DNA of 64,000 nucleotides from Haemophilus parainfluenzae (GCF_014931275.1 NZ_CP063110.1:519001-583000), one strand, 5' to 3'. Positions 51,544 through 60,819 are shown, counted from the stretch's first letter. Numbers and translations are program-made. Notes: generated from the letters alone by a model not told the origin.

Positions 51544-51741
51544 AGATAATCTTTAAATTAATTATTGCTTTTTTAGCTATTTATTTGGGGATATCTATAG
51601 CGATTATAGTTACAGGGGGTGGCATTAGGGGAAAATTATATAAAATATAAATTTATTTTTGAAGATTCTTTAAAACCTTCTTTATTTATATTTGCAGTTA
51701 TACTATTTTTTTTCAGTTACTTAATTGCACCTAAAAAATAA
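51540..51741 (+). pseudogene. Putative immunity gene 2: small membrane protein frameshifted at G5
   Basis: ATG overlaps the stop of module 2 (ATGA at 51540-51543). As written it stops after 36 codons (51650). Removing one G from the run at 51615-51619 opens the frame to TAA at 51741, giving a 66-residue two-helix membrane protein that begins MKIIFKLIIAFLAIY and ends FFSYLIAPKK. The repaired protein is colinear with repaired immunity gene 1. Confidence 0.55.
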
Positions 51742-51760
51742 TTGAGAAATACAATAGCAT

Positions 51761-51800
51761 AAAGTGCGGTTAAGAGTTAAAGTATCTTAAACCGCACTTT
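51761..51800. terminator. Bidirectional uptake-signal terminator between module 2 and purT
   Basis: Arms AAAGTGCGGTTAAG / CTTAAACCGCACTTT (one bulge) with an 11-base loop. It shares its right flank (CGTATTTTCAA.GATGCTTATG) with the copy at 49,560, confirming the duplication. Confidence 0.85.
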
Positions 51801-51834
51801 TCGTATTTTCAAAGATGCTTATGTTAAGTAAATC

Positions 51835-53016
51835 TTATAATTTCACATCCAACTTCGCGTAAGCTCGCTCTACTTTTTCTAGTGCTTTTTCCACAGAAAC
51901 ATCATGGGCGAGTAAGACACCTAAACGGCGATGGCCATTGACTTCGCCTTTGCCGAAAATGCGAATATTGGTGTTTGGTTCGGCCAATACTTCGGCGATA
52001 TTACCAAATTGCACGTTTTTTGATTGACCTTCCACCACAATCGCTTTTGAAGCCGATGGGCTAATTAAGGTGATTTCTGGAATCGGTAGGCCTAAAATCG
52101 CACGGGCGTGTAAGGCGAACTCAGATAACTCTTGAGAAATTAGCGTGACCATGCCGGTATCATGTGGTCGAGGGGAGACTTCATTGAAGATCACCTCATC
52201 ACCACACACAAACATTTCCACACCGAAAATGCCGCGACCACCTAGTGCAGTGGTAATTTTCTCTGCCACGTCTTGAGCTTTTTTCAAGGCTGCATCAGAC
52301 ATGGCTTGTGGCTGCCAAGATTCGCGATAGTCGCCATCTTCTTGACGATGGCCGATTGGCGCTAAGAAGCTGGTGCCGTTGATGTGGTGAACGGTGAGTA
52401 AAGTGATTTCATAGTCGAATTTAACAAACCCTTCTACAATCACGCGTCCCGCGCCTGCGCGACCACCTTGTTGAGCGTAATCCCAGGCTTTTTGTAAGTC
52501 ATCTTTGGATTTCAAAATACTTTGACCGTGGCCAGAAGAAGACATAATTGGTTTCACCACGCAAGGAATACCGATTTTTTCAACCGCACTTTGGAAGTCA
52601 GCAAAGTTATCGACAAATTGATAAGGCGAAGTTGGCAATTTAAGCTCTTCAGCGGCTAAACGGCGAATGCCTTCGCGATTCATCGTAAGCTTGGTGGCTT
52701 TGGCGGTAGGTACAACATTAAAACCTGCTTGTTCTAATTCCACTAGCGTATCAGTCGCGATGGCTTCCACTTCCGGCACAATGTAATCTGGGCGCTCTTT
52801 TTCCACTAAGGCTTTGAGGGCTGCACCATCTAGCATGGAAATCGTATAAGCACGATGTGCCACTTGTTGTGCTGGGGCGTTTTCATAACGATCGACGGCA
52901 ATTACTTCCACGCCTAAACGTTGTAATTCAATCACCACCTCTTTGCCCAGTTCACCAGAGCCAAGCATCATCACTTTGATAGCATTCGGGGTTAATGCTG
53001 TACCTAGGGTTGTCAT
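51835..53016 (-). CDS. purT: Formate-dependent phosphoribosylglycinamide formyltransferase
   Basis: ATP-grasp enzyme that formylates GAR with formate and ATP in purine synthesis; 393 residues. N-terminal [15 protein letters not shown] nucleotide loop, central SSSGHGQS and the C-terminal [16 protein letters not shown] metal/ATP segment are all present. Start [14 protein letters not shown] is preceded by AAGGA. It lies 9 bp after luxS and is probably co-transcribed with it. Its 3' end is duplicated as a remnant 2.2 kb away. Confidence 0.97.
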   Translation of the reverse strand: MTTLGTALTPNAIKVMMLGSGELGKEVVIELQRLGVEVIAVDRYENAPAQQVAHRAYTISMLDGAALKALVEKERPDYIVPEVEAIATDTLVELEQAGFNVVPTAKATKLTMNREGIRRLAAEELKLPTSPYQFVDNFADFQSAVEKIGIPCVVKPIMSSSGHGQSILKSKDDLQKAWDYAQQGGRAGAGRVIVEGFVKFDYEITLLTVHHINGTSFLAPIGHRQEDGDYRESWQPQAMSDAALKKAQDVAEKITTALGGRGIFGVEMFVCGDEVIFNEVSPRPHDTGMVTLISQELSEFALHARAILGLPIPEITLISPSASKAIVVEGQSKNVQFGNIAEVLAEPNTNIRIFGKGEVNGHRRLGVLLAHDVSVEKALEKVERAYAKLDVKL

Positions 53017-53025
53017 GTTGTGTCC

Positions 53026-53529
53026 TTATTTTAAGAAAGATTCATCAAGTGCTAAATTGTCATTTTTATTAATCCCCACACCGCGAGCAATCACATTTTT
53101 AGCAATTTCATGTGCTTCTTCTAAAGAATGTTCGGTGTAAGTCCCACATTGGTATTCGTTCAATTCTGGAATTTGGTTTTGATCTTGCACGGTTAAAATA
53201 TCTTTCATGGAAGCTAACCATGCATCAGCTACTTGTTGCTCGTTTGGAGTGCCGATTAATGACATGTAAAAACCTGTGCGACAGCCCATTGGGGAAATAT
53301 CGATGATTTCTACACTGTCATTGTTTAAATGGTCACGCATGAAGCCCGCAAATAAATGCTCAAGGGTGTGAATCCCTTTTGGTGGGAGAATTTCTTTGTT
53401 TGGAATGCAAAAACGAAGATCAAAAACAGTGATGTCATCGCCCTTTGGGGTACGCATCGTTTTGGCAACGCGCACGGCGGGTGCGTTCATACGGGTGTGA
53501 TCCACTTTAAAACTGTCGAGTAATGGCAT
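53026..53529 (-). CDS. luxS: S-ribosylhomocysteine lyase (autoinducer-2 synthase)
   Basis: Iron enzyme that splits S-ribosylhomocysteine into homocysteine and DPD, the AI-2 precursor; 167 residues. The metal-binding HTLEH motif and later Cys in QCGTYTEHS are intact. Start ATG 53529 ([14 protein letters not shown]) follows AAGGAAA; the upstream extension of the frame lacks a proper start. Operon with purT. A candidate small RNA is transcribed divergently from just upstream. Confidence 0.97.
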   Translation of the reverse strand: MPLLDSFKVDHTRMNAPAVRVAKTMRTPKGDDITVFDLRFCIPNKEILPPKGIHTLEHLFAGFMRDHLNNDSVEIIDISPMGCRTGFYMSLIGTPNEQQVADAWLASMKDILTVQDQNQIPELNEYQCGTYTEHSLEEAHEIAKNVIARGVGINKNDNLALDESFLK

Positions 53530-53609
53530 ATTTATTTCCTTGAAAATCAGTGATTTGTAAATTAATTGCAAGTTTTTGTAAATTTTTTTACATTTTTTTA
53601 CAATTTCTT

Positions 53610-53637
53610 TGAACTTTTCTTTTTAGCGTCGGTCTTA
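53610..53637 (+). promoter_or_regulatory. SigmaE-like promoter divergent from luxS
   Basis: TGAACTT (53610-53616), 15-bp spacer, GTCTTA (53632-53637), compared with the sigmaE pattern GGAACTT-N15-GTCTAA/TCTGA. It is placed correctly to start the small transcript at about 53643. Match is by eye. Confidence 0.5.
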
Positions 53638-53642
53638 TAAAA

Positions 53643-53718
53643 CAAGCAACTTGCAGTTGTTTTAATAAAATTGGTTCCTTAGGTTATTTGCCCCTTACTT
53701 GATAAGGGGCGTTTTTTT
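53643..53718 (+). ncRNA. Candidate MicA-like small RNA (about 75 nt)
   Basis: A plus-strand rho-independent terminator (stem GCCCCTTA / TAAGGGGC at 53690-53697 and 53703-53710, 5-base loop, T-run 53712-53718) stands with no protein gene in front of it. Between the sigmaE-like promoter and this terminator lie about 75 nt with a possible first hairpin (AAAACAA ... TTGTTTT). The position, divergent from luxS and adjacent to yqaA/yqaB, is that of micA in E. coli, a 72-75 nt sigmaE-dependent RNA that represses ompA. The primary sequence is not obviously alike, so orthology rests on synteny, promoter type and size. Confidence 0.55.
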
Positions 53719-53785
53719 ATCTGTTGAATATCAATTCGTCTTTATTCTAGCCCACAACCAGGTTATGCACAAAGGCTATTCTCGG

Positions 53786-54265
53786 CTATGACACGAAAGG
53801 TAAACTGAAAAAGAGCAAGGCAATATAACGCAGTCCTTTTCCAATCGTCATAAAAATTAAACAACTTAGCCAATTCAATCGAAGCCAACCGGCTACCGCA
53901 CAAAACACATCCCCGACAATCGGCAACCAGCTCAATAATAAAGTGATAGCACCATAGCGTTGTATTTTGTTTATCACCCATAAAGTGCGGTCATTTTTGC
54001 TGTCAATTTTCGGAAACCATCGACCAATCCAATAAGTGGTGAGGCTGCCAAGTGTATTGCCTGCGGTTGCCAGAAAAACAAGCCAAAAAATATCCGTACT
54101 TAATAATGAACCGACCAATACTTTTGGCACAGCAAGGGAGACAAACACAATTTCTGAATTACCCGGCAAGATGGTGGCACTTAAGAAAGCGCTGAAAAAC
54201 ATCAACCACAAGCCATGGGTTTGCCAAAAATCAGCCAAAAAGCTGAAAGAGAAAATGTCCCACAT
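53786..54265 (-). CDS. yqaA: YqaA family membrane protein (DedA/VTT-like)
   Basis: A 159-residue protein with about four membrane segments and the DedA-type pattern: N-terminal SAFLSATILPGNSEIVF, then TAGNTLGSLTTYWIGRWFP. Function poorly known. Its ATG overlaps the stop of the HAD gene upstream (TAATG), so the two are coupled. The yqaB-yqaA pair next to luxS matches E. coli, except that gshA is missing here. Confidence 0.88.
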   Translation of the reverse strand: MWDIFSFSFLADFWQTHGLWLMFFSAFLSATILPGNSEIVFVSLAVPKVLVGSLLSTDIFWLVFLATAGNTLGSLTTYWIGRWFPKIDSKNDRTLWVINKIQRYGAITLLLSWLPIVGDVFCAVAGWLRLNWLSCLIFMTIGKGLRYIALLFFSLPFVS

Positions 54266-54864
54266 TAGGCTCTAATAATCTCACGCGTTCTGACATCAAA
54301 CACATCCATCCCTGCACTTAATCCCGCTTTTACGCCGAGATCGGCATCTTCAAAGACGATGCAACGTGATGGTTCGGCTTTTGCCAGTTCTGCGCAGCGT
54401 AAAAAGGTTTCTGGATGCGGTTTATGTTCTTTCACATCGTCAGCACTCACAATGGCGTTAAAGTAACGTTCGATATCTAATTTTTGCATTAACATATCAA
54501 TGATTTGGCGGTTTGAACCTGAGCCAAGCGCAATCGGCTTTTGTTGATAGTAATGACGCACCACGTCAAAGGTTGGGAGTAATTTTGATTCTGTTGGAAT
54601 CAATTCATAAGAAAGTTTACGTTTTGCTTGTATCACTTCATTTAAACGTTCTTGTGGCATACCGGCATCTTGCATAATGGCGGAGGCGATAGTGCTCACG
54701 GTTGCGCCACCTAAATCATACATAATTTGGCTGTTAAAACGATAACCGAATTGTTCCCCCACCATGTTCCACGCACGGGCGTGTACTGGCATGGTGTCGA
54801 TTAAGGTGCCATCCATATCAAAAATCAAGCCATCATATTTTTCAAAAAGTCTGTTATCTATCAT
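54265..54864 (-). CDS. yqaB: HAD-family sugar phosphatase (YqaB-like)
   Basis: A 199-residue HAD phosphatase of the beta-phosphoglucomutase-like subgroup. Motif I is FDMDGTLIDT (catalytic Asp pair), motif II GSGSNR, motif III lysine in EHKPHPETF and motif IV VFEDADLGVKAG. E. coli YqaB dephosphorylates fructose-1-phosphate; specificity here is inferred from synteny with yqaA. Divergent from the PRD protein gene. Confidence 0.9.
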   Translation of the reverse strand: MIDNRLFEKYDGLIFDMDGTLIDTMPVHARAWNMVGEQFGYRFNSQIMYDLGGATVSTIASAIMQDAGMPQERLNEVIQAKRKLSYELIPTESKLLPTFDVVRHYYQQKPIALGSGSNRQIIDMLMQKLDIERYFNAIVSADDVKEHKPHPETFLRCAELAKAEPSRCIVFEDADLGVKAGLSAGMDVFDVRTREIIRA

Positions 54865-54975
54865 TTATTGCTTTCCTAGTTCGTAAATTTTTTCACTTTG
54901 TTTCAATTTTGTGATCTGTGCACTGGTAATTTTATGAAATAGCGGTAAAGTTATCCTATCTCAAAAAGGAATGTT

Positions 54976-55341
54976 ATGTCGTTACTCAAACAATTAACCC
55001 GTTGGAAAATTCGCGGTCAGATTGATCAGGAAGTTATTGATATTATTCTGACTTTGCAAAGTCGCCTAGAGCATCATTGGCGCATTGATGTGTCTATTCC
55101 GACAGTCATCACACTCTTATTGCATATTGCCAACAGCCTTGCCCGCTTAAAACGAGGCGGTTGCGTTTCCCCACTTCATCAACCTTTTTATGATGAAATG
55201 CAAAGTGCGGTCATTTTTCCTGATGTTTTGGAAATTCATCACGATTTGCTTTCTTTTATTCCGCAAGATATTCCCGAAGCCGAGCAGAGCTATTATCTCG
55301 CCAATATTTATAGCTTGCTGTTGGAGCAAGATAAAAAATAA
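54976..55341 (+). CDS. PRD-domain protein
   Basis: A 121-residue protein consisting essentially of one PTS-regulation domain: TVITLLLHIANSLARLKRGG has the PRD pattern with a conserved histidine followed by an arginine, and further histidines in EIHHDLL. PRDs are phosphorylated by PTS proteins in antiterminators and activators, but no DNA- or RNA-binding or output domain is present, so the partner is unknown. An uptake signal is embedded near 55204. Convergent with the ppx/gppA gene. Confidence 0.75.
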   Translation: MSLLKQLTRWKIRGQIDQEVIDIILTLQSRLEHHWRIDVSIPTVITLLLHIANSLARLKRGGCVSPLHQPFYDEMQSAVIFPDVLEIHHDLLSFIPQDIPEAEQSYYLANIYSLLLEQDKK

Positions 55342-55363
55342 GGGCATGAAAGCCCCTATTCTA

Positions 55364-56908
55364 TCAGTTAAAAATCAAACTGAGTTCTAAATCTTTGAGT
55401 AAATTGCTTTCTAAGCGCAATTCATTCCATACTAACGGATTGTTATCCAAATAATGTTTCTCAAAAGTCAGTTCCCAAGTCTGCAAAGAGCGGTCAATTC
55501 TGAGATTAATTTTGTCCGTGCTGTCTGTCGCTTGGCGAGATTTATTTAAAATCACCGAAATACGTAAAAGAAGCAGTAAAACAAGGACATCTTCATCCGC
55601 ATAACGAGCAAAAATCGGTAAATCATTATTTTTAAATGCACCTGTGTGATAACGAACTAAATTCACCAATAAGCGTTGTTGTTCGCGATCAAAGCCCGGT
55701 AATTCCATATTCTGCAGAATATAAGCTGAATGTTTTTGTACATTGCGATGATTAATGACAATACCGACTTCTAATAAGCGTGCCGCCCAAATCAACAGAT
55801 TTTTCATTTCATCAGCAAGATGCGGTTTTTGCCAATGGGTGTATTGGTCAATTAAGGTTTTCGCACTATTGGCCACGCGATCAGCCTGTGCCAAATCTAA
55901 GTTAAATTGTTCGGCAAGTCCTAATGCGGTACGTGTACGGATGTCTGAAACTTGGAAGTTTTTTTCCAGGCTGTAAATCACCCCTTCACGCAAGGCACCG
56001 TCAGAGTAGCGCATATTTTCTAAACCAAATACGTCAAAAACGGCACTTAAAATGGCTAAGCCAGGCACAAAGACATCCACGCGGTCAGGGTTTAATCCTG
56101 CGATATTGAGTTCTTCAAAATGGGATGCTTGTAAGATTCGTTCAATTAAATTTTGTAAACGTTCAGCCGTGATGATGCCATTCGGATCAAGGGTTGCGGT
56201 AATCACTTGATAGACGGTTTTGATCGTGCCCGATGAGCCTAACACTGATTGCCACCCGAGTTTGCGATATTCCCAGCTTAAATCTTCAATTTTATTGACC
56301 GCACTTTGGCGAGCTTGCTCGAAGTTTTCTTTTGAAATTTCGCCACTCGGGAAGAATTTTTTGGCAAAGCTCACGCAGCCCATGTGACGACTTTCCGCCA
56401 CTAAGGGGGTGAAATCATCACCGATGATCATTTCGGTCGAGCCACCACCAATATCGATGACCAGTTTACGTCCGCTTTCGGGTTGAGTGTGGCAAACGCC
56501 TGCATAAATGGTTTTAGCTTCCGTTTGACCGCTGATGATATTAATGGGATAAGGAAAAACAGTGGCAGCCTGACGTAAAAACTCGTCATTATTGACCGCT
56601 CTTCGTAAGGTATAAGTGCCGACGACATTCACATCTTTCGGCGCAAAGCCTTGTAAGCGTTCAGCAAAAAGTGCAAGGCAATTTACACCGCGCTCAATGG
56701 CTTCTTGGCTTAATACATTGTGCTCGTCTAAGCCGTCAGCGAGCCTCACTTTTTGTTTTAAACGAGAAAGCACCTGAATCGAACCATTGATAATACGCGC
56801 TACAATCATGTGGAAGCTGTTTGAGCCTAAATCAATGGCGGCAATCTCCCGGGCCTCACCTCGGTGATGAGGTTCTGCGAGTTGAGCCAGTTGCTTGTCG
56901 TTATGCAT
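55364..56908 (-). CDS. ppx: Exopolyphosphatase / guanosine pentaphosphate phosphohydrolase
   Basis: A 514-residue Ppx/GppA-family phosphatase. The N-terminal phosphate-1 loop AAIDLGSNSFHMIVA and the phosphate-2 loop VIDIGGGSTEMIIG are both present, with the catalytic region GQTEAKTIYAG and a C-terminal HD-like domain (IVINHRNVQKHSAYIL). Length is about that of E. coli Ppx (513) and slightly longer than GppA, so ppx is preferred; activity on polyphosphate versus pppGpp cannot be decided by sequence. Follows tamB after about 8 bp, so probably part of the tamAB transcript. Confidence 0.88.
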   Translation of the reverse strand: MHNDKQLAQLAEPHHRGEAREIAAIDLGSNSFHMIVARIINGSIQVLSRLKQKVRLADGLDEHNVLSQEAIERGVNCLALFAERLQGFAPKDVNVVGTYTLRRAVNNDEFLRQAATVFPYPINIISGQTEAKTIYAGVCHTQPESGRKLVIDIGGGSTEMIIGDDFTPLVAESRHMGCVSFAKKFFPSGEISKENFEQARQSAVNKIEDLSWEYRKLGWQSVLGSSGTIKTVYQVITATLDPNGIITAERLQNLIERILQASHFEELNIAGLNPDRVDVFVPGLAILSAVFDVFGLENMRYSDGALREGVIYSLEKNFQVSDIRTRTALGLAEQFNLDLAQADRVANSAKTLIDQYTHWQKPHLADEMKNLLIWAARLLEVGIVINHRNVQKHSAYILQNMELPGFDREQQRLLVNLVRYHTGAFKNNDLPIFARYADEDVLVLLLLLRISVILNKSRQATDSTDKINLRIDRSLQTWELTFEKHYLDNNPLVWNELRLESNLLKDLELSLIFN

Positions 56909-56916
56909 GTCCTTTC

Positions 56917-59900
56917 CTAAAATTCAAATTGATACAACAAATCAAAAACTTGGTTTGTGCTGGAAACTGATTGGAAATAAAGTTGTGGCATTAAGCGGTA
57001 ACGCAAGGTCACTTCGGCTAATCCATCAAACAATCCTACACCGTATTTCACTTGTAAGCGTTTACCAATATTACCACTAACTTGTACTTTGGAGCTATCC
57101 CCAACACCGGCAGTGCCTAAGTTTAAGTCTTGAATACCAAAGGCTTCGCCAATACCGCCGACCACTTTACCACTTTTCGCTAAACCTAAGCCAAGTAATG
57201 CCGCACCCACAGAACCACTAGAGCCTGCTTCACCGCTGTTTTCTAATGAGCGACCGGTTAATAAATAAGAAAGTGCCTGGTCTTGAGATTTGGCGGGATC
57301 AGAGAAAATCGTGACTTGTGGGCTAGATGCCATACCAATCACTTTTACCCCTGCGGTCACTTTACTGTCTTCCATGGCTTCTGGGTTACGAATCGCTTCA
57401 ATATTTAACATCGGTTGTGAAGGTAAACCAGAGAAGCTGACTTGCCCTTTACGAATTAATAAATCCTGTCCAAAAGAAGCATAACGACCATTTTTCAGGT
57501 TAATTTGACCGAATAATCCTAGCTTACCTTTATCCTGTTTCACAGAAAGTAAACCATCCAAATTCGTTTTTAAACCATAGGCATTTAAATGCACATCATC
57601 GCCGATTTTAATTTTTAAATCAGATTGAATTTGCATGCCCGATTTAGTTTCGGCTGCAAATTGGCGATTGATGAGCTCTTCTTCACTTTTTCTTGGACCA
57701 TTTAAAATTACTTCGTCTTCACTCACCGGTTCAGCATTGTCTGGTAAGCTTTCAATGGCAATTCTTGCCCACGGAATATCCACATTACCACTCAAATCTA
57801 AGAGTTTTGGTGAGGCTTTGACAACCACATTCGGGCTGACTTTTAATTTCGCCATAGACGGAATATCGACTTTGAAGTTATCTGCTTGCGCTCTGACTTC
57901 AGCCGTCCAGTTATCCATGTTAGCCCAGTTAGCTTGCCCGTTAATATTCAGCTTACTATCTGGTGTTTGAACATGGCCATTTAAGGTTGAAGAGGTGCCA
58001 TTAAAGCGAATTGCCACTTGACCATCAGTTACGTCAAAAGGCAGGCTTTTCAATTTTGTTTTTACATTGCGAATATCGAAATTACCGTTTAATAATGGTT
58101 TTTCTAAATTGCCACCAAAACTTAAGCGAGAAACCACTTCACCATCCATGCTTTCACCGCTAGAGAAAAGTTGATTCGCTAAGGATAAACGTAAACCTTC
58201 AATGGTAAAGGTGCCGCCTAATTGTCGGCCTTTACTTAAATCATTAATTTTTAAGTCCGTGCCAATTCGACCTTGATTCTGAACGTTAATGTCTGATTTC
58301 AGGGTTAAATTGTTATTTTGAATATCGGCATTCACACTTAATTTAGGAATATCTAGCTTAAAGGTGCGGTAGTCTAATTTTTGTGCCACACCAATGTTAT
58401 TACCTTCTACTGCCACATTCAGTTGTAACGGTTTATCACTGAACCACGCCACTTTACCTCGGCTTTGTAATTGACCTTTAAGCGTATCTTGTCCCATCAA
58501 TTTATTCACTAAATCTAAATTAATGCGTTTAAGTTCAAAAGGGACCTCGCCATTTTTCCCTGCCGTAAATTGTTGAGGGAAACACAGATCTAAGTCTTGG
58601 TTAATCCAGCAGTGTGAACCAATGGTGGCTTGGATTTTTTTATTGTCATAAGTGACAGGAATAGTTTGATTAACTTTAAAATCGCCGATAGGTGAGTTTA
58701 GGCTCACTTGGCTTAAATTACCTTTCCATTGCTGAGAAGTGCGGTCAAAATTACCAGTGATTTGTAAATCAGCTGCAACAGGTTCACCTTTTGATTTTAA
58801 GTTGAGCGTATGATGTTTTTCATCACCCGATGCATTCAAATCAATATTATGCAATTTAATGCTGTCGCCATAGCGGAAGTTTTCCGCTTTGACGTTAAGT
58901 TCACCTTTCACTTGCGGTTCACTCACAACATTACCTTTAATTAAGGCTTTAGATAAGTCTAACCCTTGGAAGTGCAGGCCTTGTACGGTTAAATCAGTAT
59001 TAATGGTTGGTGCAGTAAGTTTGCCTAAGATCTGTGCTCTGCCGACCACGGAGCCCGCTAAATCTTGCCACAGACCACGCAAGCTTGGTGCGTTGATATC
59101 TAAATCTAGGTTTGATTTATCACCTAATATACCTTTTGCTGCAATGCGGTTTTCGCCATAGTTCAGCAATAAATCAGGAATGTTTAATAAGGTTTCATTA
59201 CTTAAAAAGGCACTTCCTTTTAAGCTTAATGGGCGAGAAGAGAGACTACCCGTTAAATCCACGGCTGGCACATCTACTTTCCAATGATTGGAATCAGCGG
59301 AACCTTTTGAGCTCACTTTGCCTGATAATACGGCTGGCATGGCTGGCACATAAGGGCGAATGTTCATTTTGTTTAAATCAGCAGTTACATCCCATTGCGC
59401 GCCATCTTTCCAGTTTGATGAACCGGTTAAACGTGCCGTACCATCGAGGGCAGCAAGTTTTAATTCGTTGAGGGTAACTTCATAGAGTTTACCGTCTGCA
59501 TTCAAATCAACATGGGTGTGAGGGATATGATCCATACCGTCCACACCACCGACAACCTCTGCGTGATAATTCAACAAATCGCCCGTGAGCTTGATATCGA
59601 CATCGTTAATTTTGAGCGGTGCAAGGTTATCTGCAAAAGCGTATTGACCTTTTTTCGCTTTTAACTGCAGATTTAATGGCATTTTATCTTCAGCCAGTTT
59701 CACATCACCCGTTAAGGTCGCATCAAGCACCCCCTGGGTAGTTAACGAAAGTACGGTCGTTTTTTTCAAGGAACCCGATAAATTGAGATCAACTTTGCTA
59801 GCAGGCAGAATAGTTTTGTCTTTTGATTTAAAGGCTTGGAGATCAGATTTTAATGTGAGATCAACCGGAAAATCGTCATTGAGCTGGAGTTGTCCTTGGC

Positions 59901-60810
59901 TAGAAAGTGTACCGAGAGAGCTGTCAATGTCGAGTTTTTGTAATTTCACTAAATGATCGGTGGCATCCGCTTGCAATTCTACTTTAGGCACGGTGATTTT
60001 TTGTGTTTCTTCGTCTTTTTCATTGAGCGATTGATATTGCCAGTTTGTACCCAAAACACTTGGAATGTGCATATCAAAAGGCAAGTTCACCGTATTTAAA
60101 TTACCTAAAAAAGCCGGTGTGAGTGTTTGCTCAATTTGTGCCCAATCAACGGGTTTAGCAGGTTCTTTTTTCTCAGGCTGAGAGGGATTCGGTTGAGTTT
60201 GGGAGACCGTTGAGAAAAGCACATCTGAAAGCGTGGTAGGCTCAAGGGTCAGGCCAGATTCATTATTTAAACTGACCGCACTTTGAAATGACGAAAACGT
60301 AATATTGCTTTGATCGAGTTTCATATCAAAGTCAGTAATCGCCACATTTTTTACTTGCACAGAAACCGGTAAATGGATTTTTTCCATTGGACCACTTTCA
60401 GTCTGTTTCTCTTCAGAAGGCGGCATAACACTGGTATCAATGGCGATTTTAGGCTGCGTTAAGCTGAGATCATCAACAATAATATCTCCCGACAGTAAAC
60501 GAGCTAAATTCAGTTGTAAGCGCGTTTTAGGAAGAGCCACATCTACGCCGGTTGTTTGAAAACGTAAATTTTCTAAGACTAAACCATCTTGTAAGCCACC
60601 GCTGACTTGCTCAATAGATAAGCTATCGAGCATTTTATCGGCGAGTTGAATAATTGCACGTTGCCCACTATCAAAAGAAAGTGCTGTGACTAAGCCTAAA
60701 ACAGGGACAAAAATGACCGCACTTCCGACACATAAAATTTTACGGCAGGTCTTTTTCTTTTTGATGGGTTGTATCATTTGGTTATCTGGTTGTTTTTCTT
60801 GTTCAGACAT
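56917..60810 (-). CDS. tamB: Translocation and assembly module protein TamB
   Basis: A 1297-residue inner-membrane-anchored, periplasm-spanning protein that works with TamA in outer-membrane protein insertion and phospholipid transport. One N-terminal membrane helix (about residues 25-45), a long beta-taco region and the C-terminal DUF490/TamB domain ending VFDLLYQFEF, the TamA-interacting end. I use ATG 60810 (MSEQEKQPDN), spaced 7 bp after AGGG; an ATG two codons earlier is too close to it. Several uptake signals lie within the gene. It begins 9 bp after tamA. Confidence 0.95.
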   Translation of the reverse strand: MSEQEKQPDNQMIQPIKKKKTCRKILCVGSAVIFVPVLGLVTALSFDSGQRAIIQLADKMLDSLSIEQVSGGLQDGLVLENLRFQTTGVDVALPKTRLQLNLARLLSGDIIVDDLSLTQPKIAIDTSVMPPSEEKQTESGPMEKIHLPVSVQVKNVAITDFDMKLDQSNITFSSFQSAVSLNNESGLTLEPTTLSDVLFSTVSQTQPNPSQPEKKEPAKPVDWAQIEQTLTPAFLGNLNTVNLPFDMHIPSVLGTNWQYQSLNEKDEETQKITVPKVELQADATDHLVKLQKLDIDSSLGTLSSQGQLQLNDDFPVDLTLKSDLQAFKSKDKTILPASKVDLNLSGSLKKTTVLSLTTQGVLDATLTGDVKLAEDKMPLNLQLKAKKGQYAFADNLAPLKINDVDIKLTGDLLNYHAEVVGGVDGMDHIPHTHVDLNADGKLYEVTLNELKLAALDGTARLTGSSNWKDGAQWDVTADLNKMNIRPYVPAMPAVLSGKVSSKGSADSNHWKVDVPAVDLTGSLSSRPLSLKGSAFLSNETLLNIPDLLLNYGENRIAAKGILGDKSNLDLDINAPSLRGLWQDLAGSVVGRAQILGKLTAPTINTDLTVQGLHFQGLDLSKALIKGNVVSEPQVKGELNVKAENFRYGDSIKLHNIDLNASGDEKHHTLNLKSKGEPVAADLQITGNFDRTSQQWKGNLSQVSLNSPIGDFKVNQTIPVTYDNKKIQATIGSHCWINQDLDLCFPQQFTAGKNGEVPFELKRINLDLVNKLMGQDTLKGQLQSRGKVAWFSDKPLQLNVAVEGNNIGVAQKLDYRTFKLDIPKLSVNADIQNNNLTLKSDINVQNQGRIGTDLKINDLSKGRQLGGTFTIEGLRLSLANQLFSSGESMDGEVVSRLSFGGNLEKPLLNGNFDIRNVKTKLKSLPFDVTDGQVAIRFNGTSSTLNGHVQTPDSKLNINGQANWANMDNWTAEVRAQADNFKVDIPSMAKLKVSPNVVVKASPKLLDLSGNVDIPWARIAIESLPDNAEPVSEDEVILNGPRKSEEELINRQFAAETKSGMQIQSDLKIKIGDDVHLNAYGLKTNLDGLLSVKQDKGKLGLFGQINLKNGRYASFGQDLLIRKGQVSFSGLPSQPMLNIEAIRNPEAMEDSKVTAGVKVIGMASSPQVTIFSDPAKSQDQALSYLLTGRSLENSGEAGSSGSVGAALLGLGLAKSGKVVGGIGEAFGIQDLNLGTAGVGDSSKVQVSGNIGKRLQVKYGVGLFDGLAEVTLRYRLMPQLYFQSVSSTNQVFDLLYQFEF

Positions 60811-60819
60811 AGTCATACC

